From Bin5 sp022827195 (GTDB lineage: Bacteria; Chloroflexota; Anaerolineae; Caldilineales; Caldilineaceae): a DNA stretch of 64,000 nt. The position numbers and the translations under genes were made by a program. The notes below the pieces were generated by a model. That model was not told where the DNA came from. It did no database searches and saw nothing but the letters and a program-made list of their open reading frames with translations. Every line of letters begins with the position of its first letter. Position 1 is the stretch's first letter. Positions 36,379 through 44,656 of the stretch are shown here, piece after piece. Where the stretch lies: the NCBI GenBank assembly GCA_965208275.1, contig OZ242331.1, forward strand, positions 2,728,001-2,792,000. The letters are read 5' to 3'.

Positions 36379-37576
36379 GGTCTTGTCTTTGGGCAAGTAC
36401 GGCTCTGTAGGTATCCAGGGTCGAGGCGGCGATGATGTGCCAGTCGTAGGAGCGCATGACTTCCTGCAATCCGCGCGCCCGCATTGCCTGGGCCTGGACG
36501 GGGTCTGAAAAGAGTTGGTCGACTGCCCAGACGATGCTATCGGGGTCGCCGGCGACCGAGGTGAGGCCGGTTCGGCGGTGATCGACGACTTCGCCCAGTC
36601 CGCCGACATTGCTGGCGATCACGTTACAGCCGGCCGCCATTGCCTCGAGGGCGACAATGCCGAACGGTTCATAGAGGCTGGGGAAGACGGCTGCGTCAAC
36701 CGCGCGATAGAGGCAGTTTCGGGTCTCGCCGTCGATGAATCCCAGGAGTTCCACCGCTTCTGCAATTTGCAGCTCATCGACGAGAGGCTGCATCTGTTCG
36801 CTGTTTCTGCCGGCCACGAGCAGGCGCAGATCGGGGTATTTCCAGCGCAGAGGCGGGAGCGCGCGCAGGAGGACCTGCACTCCCTTTTCGGGGGTGATGC
36901 GCCCGATAAAGAAGAGTAGCTTTTCGCCGTTGGGTGCGTAATGGGCGCGCAGTTCCTGGATGCGCTCTTCTGAGCAAGCCCGAAAGGGCGCGATATCCAC
37001 GCCGTTGGGTATCAGCGTAACTTTGTCGAGAGGAACGTCGAAGTACTGGCCCAATTCTCCGGCCATATAGGTGCTGCAGACGATAATCCGCCAGGCTTCG
37101 TAACAGACCTGCCATTCCAGCTGGTTGATTCGGTGGCTGGTCTCATTGGGCACGTGGGAGTGGTGGCGGCCGCGTTCGGTGGCGTGGATGGTAACTATTA
37201 GGGGGACTCTCCAGACGTGCTTCAATTCGATGCCGGCGGAGGCGGTCAGCCATTCGTGGACGTGGATTAGGTCGTAGGGAGCCTTGCCATGCAGTTCGCG
37301 GGCTTTCAACTCAAGATAGCGATTGTTGTCTATGACGCTATTGAAGAGGTCCAGAGGATTGATGGAAGGAATTTCGACACGATAGATTGTGACGTTGTCG
37401 GAGAGTTGCTCAATTTCGGGCGCGTTGCCACTGCGGGGGGTCAGCAGATCGAGGTGGACGGGAGTGTCGCTGCGGTCGGCGATGTCGACAAAAGCCTGAA
37501 CAAGCTCGGCAACGTGCTTCCCGATGCCGCCGACGACATTTGGAGGATACTCCCAGGAAATTACGAGAAGACGCAT
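36368..37576 (-). CDS. GT4 glycosyltransferase
   Basis: A 402-residue retaining GT-B enzyme of family 4 resembling bacterial glycogen synthase-like glycosyltransferases. It has WEYPPNVVGGIGKHV at the start, NGVD in mid-protein, GRITPEKG, and the E-x7-E motif EPFGIVALE. It probably makes an alpha-glycosidic product from an NDP-sugar. ATG 37576 is used. It is the third gene of a minus-strand run after mltG and a binding-protein-like lipoprotein. Confidence 0.88.
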   Translation of the reverse strand: MRLLVISWEYPPNVVGGIGKHVAELVQAFVDIADRSDTPVHLDLLTPRSGNAPEIEQLSDNVTIYRVEIPSINPLDLFNSVIDNNRYLELKARELHGKAPYDLIHVHEWLTASAGIELKHVWRVPLIVTIHATERGRHHSHVPNETSHRINQLEWQVCYEAWRIIVCSTYMAGELGQYFDVPLDKVTLIPNGVDIAPFRACSEERIQELRAHYAPNGEKLLFFIGRITPEKGVQVLLRALPPLRWKYPDLRLLVAGRNSEQMQPLVDELQIAEAVELLGFIDGETRNCLYRAVDAAVFPSLYEPFGIVALEAMAAGCNVIASNVGGLGEVVDHRRTGLTSVAGDPDSIVWAVDQLFSDPVQAQAMRARGLQEVMRSYDWHIIAASTLDTYRAVLAQRQDLSW

Positions 37577-37642
37577 TGTGAACTCTACGACCGCAAATTG
37601 GGGGGTTGGTCGGGTCAGGTAGCTGCACGGACCCGAAAGAAC

Positions 37643-38752
37643 TCAAGGATACGAGACGAATTCTACCAGATGGCTGCTTCCTTCGAGATCAAGTCTGAAA
37701 ATTGCGAGCTTCGGCGTGACTGACGGTTTGGCGATTCCGACGATCTGCCCCAGGGCGCGCTGCGTGGCGAGGTAGACGGCAAAAGCCGTGGGCGTGCCCG
37801 GCTGGTGGGATGCCGCCCACTTCAGGTAGTGTTCTTCTGTGACGCTGCCATCGAGCGCAAGAGCCCAGTAAACAGGGCCAAGCGTTTCCCGATCCAAGTG
37901 CATCGACAACAGCTGAGAAAAGACACGATCGCCGCCGACGCTTGTAGTCCAAAAAGGAATCGTACGGCTGTAGGGTCGGAGACGGGTCAGAAAGTTGGCG
38001 CCTGCGGGCGCATCGCCCAGCCAGAGAACGCCATCCATAGATGCGACATGTTTGCCTTCGGCGGCGGCAGCTGCTGAATCCTCTTCTCCGTTTGACTTCT
38101 CTTCGCCTGCCAAAAAGGGCCAATGGTCATCGAGGCCGGCTTGCACTATGTGGAGGCCGTCGAACTGCTCCAGGAGAGCCCTGACCAAGGCCTCTTCCTC
38201 ATCCGGTGGGCGCGGGGCGAGCGGCAAATGCCATTCGACTTCGGAGCCGGCGATGATTCCAGAGACTGCGGAAACCTGCGGCGCCAGTAAAGGGCCGATA
38301 ACGGCTACGACGCTGTCATCTCGCAGTAGCTTGGCGGCTGCGCGACGGGCCTGTTCCGGGCCGGCGGACGTGTCGAGCGCGAGCGGCAAGACTTCAATAT
38401 TGGGCGGTTGATGGTCTGCCAAAGCTGCGCGCATGGCGGCCAGCGCTTCATAGCCGCTCTGGCGGTAGAGCCCTTCGAAGGGCGCAAGGAGGCCGATTTT
38501 CACAACGGGACGGGTGGAGGTGCAAGCAGAAAGCAGCAAGCTGTAGACCAGGAAGGAGCAGACGGCGGCGACGTAAGCCGGTCTGGCTTCGCTAGGACGG
38601 CCGGCTGACTTGGCCGGGGCAGTTGCGAGGGCTTGCGCTGAATTTCTCAATCGCCGCAGCAGGTGGCGGCTGAAATCATTCAACAACTGTCTACCGCCGG
38701 TTGGAGCTGTCAATCTAGGGCTGGTAGCCGTAGATGGCAAGGTTTTGCTCAT
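37643..38752 (-). CDS. Periplasmic-binding-protein-like lipoprotein
   Basis: A 369-residue protein with a long basic N-terminus and lipobox (LLLSAC, Cys at about 77). The rest resembles a type I periplasmic binding fold (VKIGLLAPFEGLYRQSGYEA at the start, branched-chain amino acid-receptor style). No permease or ATPase genes are nearby. The gene overlaps mltG by 38 nt. That arrangement raises the idea of a wall-synthesis regulator similar in fold to LpoA, as a hypothesis only. Confidence 0.72.
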   Translation of the reverse strand: MSKTLPSTATSPRLTAPTGGRQLLNDFSRHLLRRLRNSAQALATAPAKSAGRPSEARPAYVAAVCSFLVYSLLLSACTSTRPVVKIGLLAPFEGLYRQSGYEALAAMRAALADHQPPNIEVLPLALDTSAGPEQARRAAAKLLRDDSVVAVIGPLLAPQVSAVSGIIAGSEVEWHLPLAPRPPDEEEALVRALLEQFDGLHIVQAGLDDHWPFLAGEEKSNGEEDSAAAAAEGKHVASMDGVLWLGDAPAGANFLTRLRPYSRTIPFWTTSVGGDRVFSQLLSMHLDRETLGPVYWALALDGSVTEEHYLKWAASHQPGTPTAFAVYLATQRALGQIVGIAKPSVTPKLAIFRLDLEGSSHLVEFVSYP

Positions 38753-39965
38753 GCTCTGCCAGCGTTAGCGCGAAGACGTGGCGACCGTCTTCGCCGGTGG
38801 CAAGGAAGAAGCAGTAGATCGTCTGGTCAGGATTCCTGGTCGCCTCGATAGCGAGCAGGCCGGGGCTGGCGATGGGGCCGGGCGGAAGTCCCGGATGGAG
38901 GTAGGTGTTGTAAAGACTTTGCACCTGTGCGTACTCTTCGATGGTCTGCGGCTTCCACCACCAGTTTCCGGTCGTTCCTTTTGCATATTGGACGGTCGGG
39001 TCGGCCTGCAGGTAGCGGCCGCCCACATCGGGGCAGGCGCTGTTGAGCCGGTTGAGATAGACTCTTGCGATCAGCGGACGTTCGTCTTCCTGAACGGCCT
39101 CTCTTTCGACGATTGAGGCCAGCGTAATCAGGTTGTAGTCGCTGAGGCCGCTGCTGCCGCCGATCAGGCCTTCGGTGCCGACGCGATTCTCGAAATTGTC
39201 AAGCATGGAGGCGAGCACAATTTCCGGCCCGCTGACGTTGACGGGAAATCTGTACGTGTCGGGGAAGAGGTAGCCTTCGAGCGACGCGCCTTCAGGAAGC
39301 TTCTGGAGAAAGTCGTACTGGGAAAAGAGGCTTAGGCCCCGGGGCTGGCGGACGGCCGTGAGGAATCGTTCGCCGTCGATCACAAAGTTTTCAGCCAGGC
39401 GTTCGGCAATCTCCTCGGCGCGGAAGCCTTCGGGTATCGTGACGACGACCTCTTCGAAGCGGGCTTGTTGCAGCTCTTGCGCGATTTCCGGGATGGTCAT
39501 CGAATCAGCCAGCATGAAGTTGCCTGCTTCGATGTTTCGGTCGAGACCGTTCACGCGCAGGTATAGATTGAAGAGTTCGGCGTCGCGAATGAAGCCGGCG
39601 GCGGCAAGGCGGGCTGAAATGAAGCGTGCCGGTTCGCCGAGATTGATTGTGAATGGACGCGGGCGGGGATCGGTGCCGGCGGGAATCTGCAATTGGTCCT
39701 CATTCAGACGCAGATTCATGGCCAGGATACGGGCCTCGATGTTTTCGGGGGTCAATGCATCTTCGCCGCGGTCGGGGTCGATCAGGGCGTCGGACTGTTG
39801 CTCGACCGCCAGGAACTGCTCGGTCAGGTGGGCGTACGCCACGCTTCCCACGCCCAGGAGTACGGCAAGAACCATGGCGAGAAAGCCGACCCGAATCAGG
39901 TTGAAGAGCGCCGATTCCCACCTTTCCTGTCTTTGATTGCGGCGAAAGGTCGTTTGCTTTGACAC
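38715..39965 (-). CDS. mltG: Endolytic murein transglycosylase MltG
   Basis: A 416-residue membrane-anchored YceG-type lytic transglycosylase that cleaves nascent peptidoglycan strands. A single transmembrane helix near the start (GFLAMVLAVLLGVGSVAYA) precedes a LysM-like domain and the catalytic domain with LASIVEREA. YLFPDTYRFP, DPTVQYA and YLHPGLPPGPI are family motifs. The GTG at 39965 gives a short cytoplasmic tail; ATG 40031 is an alternative. Confidence 0.92.
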   Translation of the reverse strand: MSKQTTFRRNQRQERWESALFNLIRVGFLAMVLAVLLGVGSVAYAHLTEQFLAVEQQSDALIDPDRGEDALTPENIEARILAMNLRLNEDQLQIPAGTDPRPRPFTINLGEPARFISARLAAAGFIRDAELFNLYLRVNGLDRNIEAGNFMLADSMTIPEIAQELQQARFEEVVVTIPEGFRAEEIAERLAENFVIDGERFLTAVRQPRGLSLFSQYDFLQKLPEGASLEGYLFPDTYRFPVNVSGPEIVLASMLDNFENRVGTEGLIGGSSGLSDYNLITLASIVEREAVQEDERPLIARVYLNRLNSACPDVGGRYLQADPTVQYAKGTTGNWWWKPQTIEEYAQVQSLYNTYLHPGLPPGPIASPGLLAIEATRNPDQTIYCFFLATGEDGRHVFALTLAEHEQNLAIYGYQP

Positions 39966-40121
39966 GTCTAAACGCCCATGAAGATGGGCAGTCGGGAGGT
40001 CGAGACCACGCGAGCGGGACACCGTGGCCATTGTATCACCATGGCAATGGAGAACCAACGCGGGCGGGGGCCTGTTTGGTTCCGTCGGGGGCGGATGCCA
40101 GGGCGCATTCTGCGGGATACT

Positions 40122-40150
40122 TTGGTTGGTATGCGATCTTCTGCTATGCT
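40122..40150 (+). promoter_or_regulatory. Possible promoter of the Amt-like gene
   Basis: TTGGTT at 40122-40127 and TATGCT at 40145-40150 are 17 bp apart, 54 bp upstream of the gene start. The -10 is identical to that of the suf promoter. The -35 is weak. Confidence 0.4.
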
Positions 40151-40203
40151 AGCTTCAGTTTCAGGCAGTTTTTCCGGTCGGAGGATGCGGGAACAGCCGT
40201 TCC

Positions 40204-41703
40204 ATGGACGATTCCTATCTTTGGCATTTGACAGCCAGCGGCCTTGCATTTCTGGTGCCTTCAGGCCTGCTCCTGGTTGCCGCGAGCGGCCTGCGACCGC
40301 AGCGGGCGTGGGACGCGGCACTGGGCGGCTTGGCGGCCTTTTGCCTGGGCTGCGTGGGATACTGGGCAGTCGGGTTTGCGTTTCAGTTCGGAAGTGTGGG
40401 GTTTCTCTACAGCGAGAATCCGGAGCTTGCCGGGCTGGTGCGGGGATGGATTCCTCTGCCCGAGGGATGGGGAATCGGTTGGATTGCGGCGGGCCTGGAG
40501 GGGTGGTTTCTGACGGGACCGGCGGCGACTCCTGCGGCGTACAGCCTGTTTGTGGCGCACGCGCCGTGGGCGATGGCCGCGGCGATGCTGCCGGTAGTGG
40601 CACTTCGGGGCCGCGCGCCTATGGTGGCAACTATGATTGTTGCGCTAATGGTCGGCGGGTTCGTCTATCCGCTGGCGGGAAATTGGATTCAGGGCGGCGG
40701 GTGGCTGGGAGGACTGGGCCGGAACCTCGGATTGGGCCACGGGATGGTCGATTTTGGTGGCGCCGGCTCTGTCTTTCTCGTGTCTGCGTCAGCAACGCTG
40801 GCTGCACTGCTGGTTTGGGTCCCAGCCCGCCGGCCGCAGGCACTGACCGACCCGGAACTTCCGCCGGTCCACCTTCCGCTGCTGGCGGTTACGGGGGCCC
40901 TGTTCGTAATGGTCGGCGTGTTGGGGTGGGTGTGGGCGAGCCCCGTGCAGCAGCTGGCGACTGATTCGTTCGCAGGGATACGTACGGCGGTCAACGGGCT
41001 GCTCTATGCCGCGGGGGGCGTTACGTTTCCTCTGCTCTATACGTGGTTCGTTAGCGGGACGAACGATCCTGGAATGAGTGCGCGGGGACTGGTGGCAGGT
41101 GTGGTTGCCGGATTGGCGGTCGGCCCATTTGGCGGGCCAGCGGCCGCGCTGGTGATCGGCCTGCTGGCCGGGGGAAGCGTGCCATTCATCACTTTTGTCC
41201 TGAACAGGGTGTTTCGCCTGGACGACGGCGCCGGCGTAGTCGCCGCGACAGGATTGCCGGCGGCGATCGGGCTCCTATGCGTGGGCATCTTCGCTGACGG
41301 AGCGGCGGGCGCGGGATGGCAGCAAATCGGGGCGGAAAGCTATCTTGGCGTTACGGGCCAGGGGGTTACGGGTCTGCTGGCGGCACAGGGCTTTCAGAGC
41401 GATTTTCCGGGTCAGATACAGGCGCAGATCATCGGCATCGCGGGTCTGAGCTCATGGGGATTCTTCGCCGCGAGTCTTATCTGCGCACCGCTGGCCCTAG
41501 TTTTCAAGGGCATTGAGCGGGCGATGCGGGAGGTGGAGCCTGCGGTCGAACAGCCGCCGCTCGATGGGCCGCCGCGACGGGAAGGGGCCCGTCCGTGGAG
41601 GGAGGCGGCGGCGCAGGTTCCAAGAGAAAGCGCATCGATTGCGCAGGAGATGGCGGCGCCGAGAGTGGCGGAAATGGCTGCGGACGAACCGCGCTTTTCG
41701 TAG
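40204..41703 (+). CDS. Ammonium-transporter-like membrane protein lacking pore histidines
   Basis: A 499-residue polytopic protein with about 11 helices and the overall Amt layout. Aligning by eye with E. coli AmtB, D183 (MVDFGGAGSVF) matches D160, so the first pore histidine is F191. The second histidine falls at T349 (DDGAGVVAATGLP). Both twin-His residues that conduct ammonium are therefore replaced. A 50-residue hydrophilic tail is extra. It could be a non-conducting sensor or carry something else. Confidence 0.75.
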   Translation: MDDSYLWHLTASGLAFLVPSGLLLVAASGLRPQRAWDAALGGLAAFCLGCVGYWAVGFAFQFGSVGFLYSENPELAGLVRGWIPLPEGWGIGWIAAGLEGWFLTGPAATPAAYSLFVAHAPWAMAAAMLPVVALRGRAPMVATMIVALMVGGFVYPLAGNWIQGGGWLGGLGRNLGLGHGMVDFGGAGSVFLVSASATLAALLVWVPARRPQALTDPELPPVHLPLLAVTGALFVMVGVLGWVWASPVQQLATDSFAGIRTAVNGLLYAAGGVTFPLLYTWFVSGTNDPGMSARGLVAGVVAGLAVGPFGGPAAALVIGLLAGGSVPFITFVLNRVFRLDDGAGVVAATGLPAAIGLLCVGIFADGAAGAGWQQIGAESYLGVTGQGVTGLLAAQGFQSDFPGQIQAQIIGIAGLSSWGFFAASLICAPLALVFKGIERAMREVEPAVEQPPLDGPPRREGARPWREAAAQVPRESASIAQEMAAPRVAEMAADEPRFS

Positions 41704-41705
41704 CG

Positions 41706-42314
41706 CTACTGCGGGCCGAAGTCCAAAGGGCAGCGGGCCAAAGTTGAGTACTGCGGTCCACCTCCACCCAGAACACTGCGAATGTAGTAGAGGTCGCGCA
41801 CGCTCCAGCGGTATTCCGTCTGGGGCGTTTCGTCTGCGGCCGCCCTACGCAACTGCTCCGACGCTTCGCGGAGCGCTGGACGCGGGGCGTTACGCATGGC
41901 ACGCGCCAGCGTGACATGGGGCGAAAAGGGCTGCCTGCCGGCATCAAAGCCCAGACTACAGGCAAAGGATTCAACGTCGGCCTGCAGGGCGCGCAAGGCG
42001 GCTGCGTCGCCGTCGATCCCAACCCACAGAACGCGCAGATTATTCCACGAGCGAAAGCATCCCAGCCGGGAAAGCGAGAGCGTGAACGGCTGGTGGGCGG
42101 CGGCGAGCCCTGCCAGCCCGTCTTGAATGCGCCGGCGTTGCTGGGCTTGCGTTTCGCCCAGAAATTGCAGCGTCAGATGTAGATTACCGATGTTTGTCCA
42201 ACGCAGGACGGGCGGGAGATTGTACCTTTCCAAAAGTTCGCGCAGGCGCTTCTGTTTGGTTTGTAACCCCTGCTTTACGTTGGGTGGAATCTCAATTGCG
42301 ATGAAAGTGCGCAT
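41706..42314 (-). CDS. thpR: RNA 2',3'-cyclic phosphodiesterase (ThpR, 2H family)
   Basis: A 202-residue 2H-phosphoesterase formerly called 2'-5' RNA ligase, which hydrolyses 2',3'-cyclic phosphate ends. The two catalytic H-x-T motifs are H46-L-T and H133-V-T, and the start MRTFIAIEIP is typical. ATG 42314 is chosen with AAGGAG upstream. Its end lies 2 nt from the converging Amt-like gene. Confidence 0.93.
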   Translation of the reverse strand: MRTFIAIEIPPNVKQGLQTKQKRLRELLERYNLPPVLRWTNIGNLHLTLQFLGETQAQQRRRIQDGLAGLAAAHQPFTLSLSRLGCFRSWNNLRVLWVGIDGDAAALRALQADVESFACSLGFDAGRQPFSPHVTLARAMRNAPRPALREASEQLRRAAADETPQTEYRWSVRDLYYIRSVLGGGGPQYSTLARCPLDFGPQ

Positions 42315-42358
42315 GAACTGCTCCTTGGTCCGAAGGCCGGCAAGGCGGCCTGGAAAAC

Positions 42359-43039
42359 TTAGCGCAACAAGGCCTTCAGATCGTCGGTAAGCTCCTCCGC
42401 GGTCACCTCGGCACTGAAGAGTCCCAGCCAATTGCCCTTACGGTCGATGAGGAATACGCGGGAGGTGTGGTCAAGCAGATAGTAGTCATCGGACTGGCTG
42501 CTGCCTTCCGGGGGTTCTACGAAGAGGCCGTAGGCCGGTCTGAGTGCGTCCAAGGCTGTTTCGGGGAGGTGCACGCCGTAAAACTGGGGGTGAAAGGCCT
42601 TGACGTAAGGCTCGATGCGGGCAAGATTGTCGCGCTGGGGGTCGATCGTGACGAAGACGAGCTGCAAGCCGGCGGCGAGGGCGGGCGCATCCCTGGCCAA
42701 GGCGCGTTTGGCCTCGGCCAGTTCCATCATTGTCATTGGGCAAACATCAGGACAGAAGGTGTAACCGAAGAACAGCAGGACAGGGCCGCCCTTGAGTTGG
42801 GCGAGCTCGAAGGGCGTGCCGTCGTAGTTCCGGCCGCGAATCTCCGGGGCCGGTTCCGCGTCCTCGAAGACCGTAGCGGTGAATTGATGCTGGCGACAGG
42901 CCGCAGTGGTCAGCAGCAGGACGGCCAGGAACGCGCCCAGCTTCAGTCGAATCCGGGGCGAAACCGGAAAAACGGAGCGATTCGGCGTCGCTGTTTTGGG
43001 CCGGTCAATGACGATTCTGGCGGTCGTCCGACGCTGCAT
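42359..43039 (-). CDS. SCO1/SenC-family copper chaperone
   Basis: A 226-residue thioredoxin-fold protein that inserts copper into the CuA site of cytochrome oxidase. Copper ligands are C96 and C100 (CPDVC) and H191 (LLDHTS). A signal/anchor ends in TTAAC (Cys 48), suggesting a lipoprotein. ATG 43039 has GAGGA upstream. It is the second oxidase-assembly gene of the window, with ctaG. Confidence 0.92.
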   Translation of the reverse strand: MQRRTTARIVIDRPKTATPNRSVFPVSPRIRLKLGAFLAVLLLTTAACRQHQFTATVFEDAEPAPEIRGRNYDGTPFELAQLKGGPVLLFFGYTFCPDVCPMTMMELAEAKRALARDAPALAAGLQLVFVTIDPQRDNLARIEPYVKAFHPQFYGVHLPETALDALRPAYGLFVEPPEGSSQSDDYYLLDHTSRVFLIDRKGNWLGLFSAEVTAEELTDDLKALLR

Positions 43040-43221
43040 TGCTGAGTCCTCACGATATAGACCAGGGCGAGTTCGGGCAGTTCGAACTGTTCGGTCGCTC
43101 TGCGCTCAGTCCAGTGGGCGCCATTCTATCATAGACTGTTTTGGCTATGACAGTAGGGGAAAGGCATCCTGGTTTTGCGTATGGAATGGCAGTAACTGGA
43201 TTTCCGAATATCTCGAGAAAA

Positions 43222-43250
43222 TTGACGTAAGCCCTTGCGCGTGCTAATGT
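43222..43250 (+). promoter_or_regulatory. Likely glyA promoter
   Basis: TTGACG at 43222-43227 and TAATGT at 43245-43250 have a 17-bp spacer, and TG at 43242-43243 gives an extended -10. It is 68 bp upstream of glyA. The -10 is only a partial match. No riboswitch motif was seen in the leader. Confidence 0.5.
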
Positions 43251-43318
43251 AGATTTTTGGCGCGGCCGGCAATGCAGCCGGTCGCGAACTGCATGGAGGG
43301 ACTGAGGAGAGTGCAGCG

Positions 43319-44635
43319 ATGAGCGAGATTTCGAAGGTGGTCCGGGAGGTAGACAGCCGACTGGCGGCCTGGACAGAGCAGCCGGACCCGAGGGGAGTTT
43401 TGCGGGAGAGCGATCCTGAAATATACGAGGCGATTGAGCTGGAGCGGCAGCGACAGACGAATGGAATCGAACTGATTGCCAGCGAGAATTACGTGTTTCC
43501 GGAGGTGCTGGCCGCGGCGGGGAGCGTCCTGACGAACAAGTACGCGGAAGGCTATCCGGGGCGGCGCTACTACGGCGGCTGTCAGTACGTGGACATAGCG
43601 GAGAGAATTGCGATCGAGAGGGCAGAGGCACTGTTCGGCGCGGCATGTGCCAATGTGCAGCCGCATTCGGGGGCGCAGGCGAATGCGGCAGTCTACATGG
43701 CGCTTCTGAAGCCTGGGGACACCGTTCTGGCGATGAAACTGGACCACGGCGGGCACTTGAGTCACGGCTTTCACCTGAACAGCTCGGGGCACTACTATAA
43801 CTTCGTCCACTACGGACTCAGTCCTGAGACGGAGCAGATCGACTACGGAACGATTCAAAGGATGGCTACGGAGCACCGGCCAAAGTTGCTGTTGGTGGGG
43901 GCAAGCGCGTATCCGCGCCATTTCGACTATCCATTGCTGCGCGAGATTGCGGACGAGACCGGCTGTTTGCTGATGATGGACATGGCGCACGTAGCCGGGT
44001 TGGTTGCGACGGGGCTGCACCCGGACCCAGTGCCCTACTGCGACGTTGTTACAACCACGACGCACAAGACATTGCGCGGCCCGCGCGGGGGCCTCATCCT
44101 GTGCAAAGAAGAACTCGCGAGGGCGATCAATCGGGCGGTCTTCCCCGGCACGCAGGGGGGGCCGCTGATGCACATCATTGCGGCAAAGGCGGTAGGATTC
44201 AGGCTGGCGATGGAGGCTTCCTTCAAGAGGTATCAGCAGCAGGTGCTGGACAATGCCCGGGTTTTGAGCGAGACGCTGCTGCGCGAGGGGCTGCGCATCG
44301 TATCGGGCGGGACAGACAACCATCTGCTGTTGGTCGATCTGGACAGCCTGGGCGCGGAAGAGATCAACGGCAAGGTCGTGGAGTCGGCGCTTGACGACGC
44401 GGCGATCCATTGCAACAAGAATATGATTCCCTTCGATCGGCGCAAGGCCATGGTGACGAGCGGCATCCGGCTGGGGACGCCTGCTGCCACGACGCGAGGA
44501 ATGAAGGAGCCGGAATTCGAACAGATCGGACGTTGGATTGCAGCGATAGCGAAGGAACCCGGCAATATCGGGCTGCAGGAGAAGGTAAGGAGCGAGGTAC
44601 TGACGATGGTGCAGTCGTTTCCAACGCCGGCGTAG
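43319..44635 (+). CDS. glyA: Serine hydroxymethyltransferase
   Basis: A 438-residue PLP enzyme interconverting serine and glycine with tetrahydrofolate, the main one-carbon entry point. The Schiff-base lysine is K250 in TTTTHKTLRGPRGG; ELIASENYVFPEVL and QPHSGAQANAAVY are typical. ATG 43319 has GAGGAG upstream. It starts a run with radA and an O-methyltransferase. It has an N-terminal extension of some 25 residues relative to typical family members. Confidence 0.97.
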   Translation: MSEISKVVREVDSRLAAWTEQPDPRGVLRESDPEIYEAIELERQRQTNGIELIASENYVFPEVLAAAGSVLTNKYAEGYPGRRYYGGCQYVDIAERIAIERAEALFGAACANVQPHSGAQANAAVYMALLKPGDTVLAMKLDHGGHLSHGFHLNSSGHYYNFVHYGLSPETEQIDYGTIQRMATEHRPKLLLVGASAYPRHFDYPLLREIADETGCLLMMDMAHVAGLVATGLHPDPVPYCDVVTTTTHKTLRGPRGGLILCKEELARAINRAVFPGTQGGPLMHIIAAKAVGFRLAMEASFKRYQQQVLDNARVLSETLLREGLRIVSGGTDNHLLLVDLDSLGAEEINGKVVESALDDAAIHCNKNMIPFDRRKAMVTSGIRLGTPAATTRGMKEPEFEQIGRWIAAIAKEPGNIGLQEKVRSEVLTMVQSFPTPA

Positions 44636-44656
44636 TGCAGCCAGGGGAAGGCGTGC

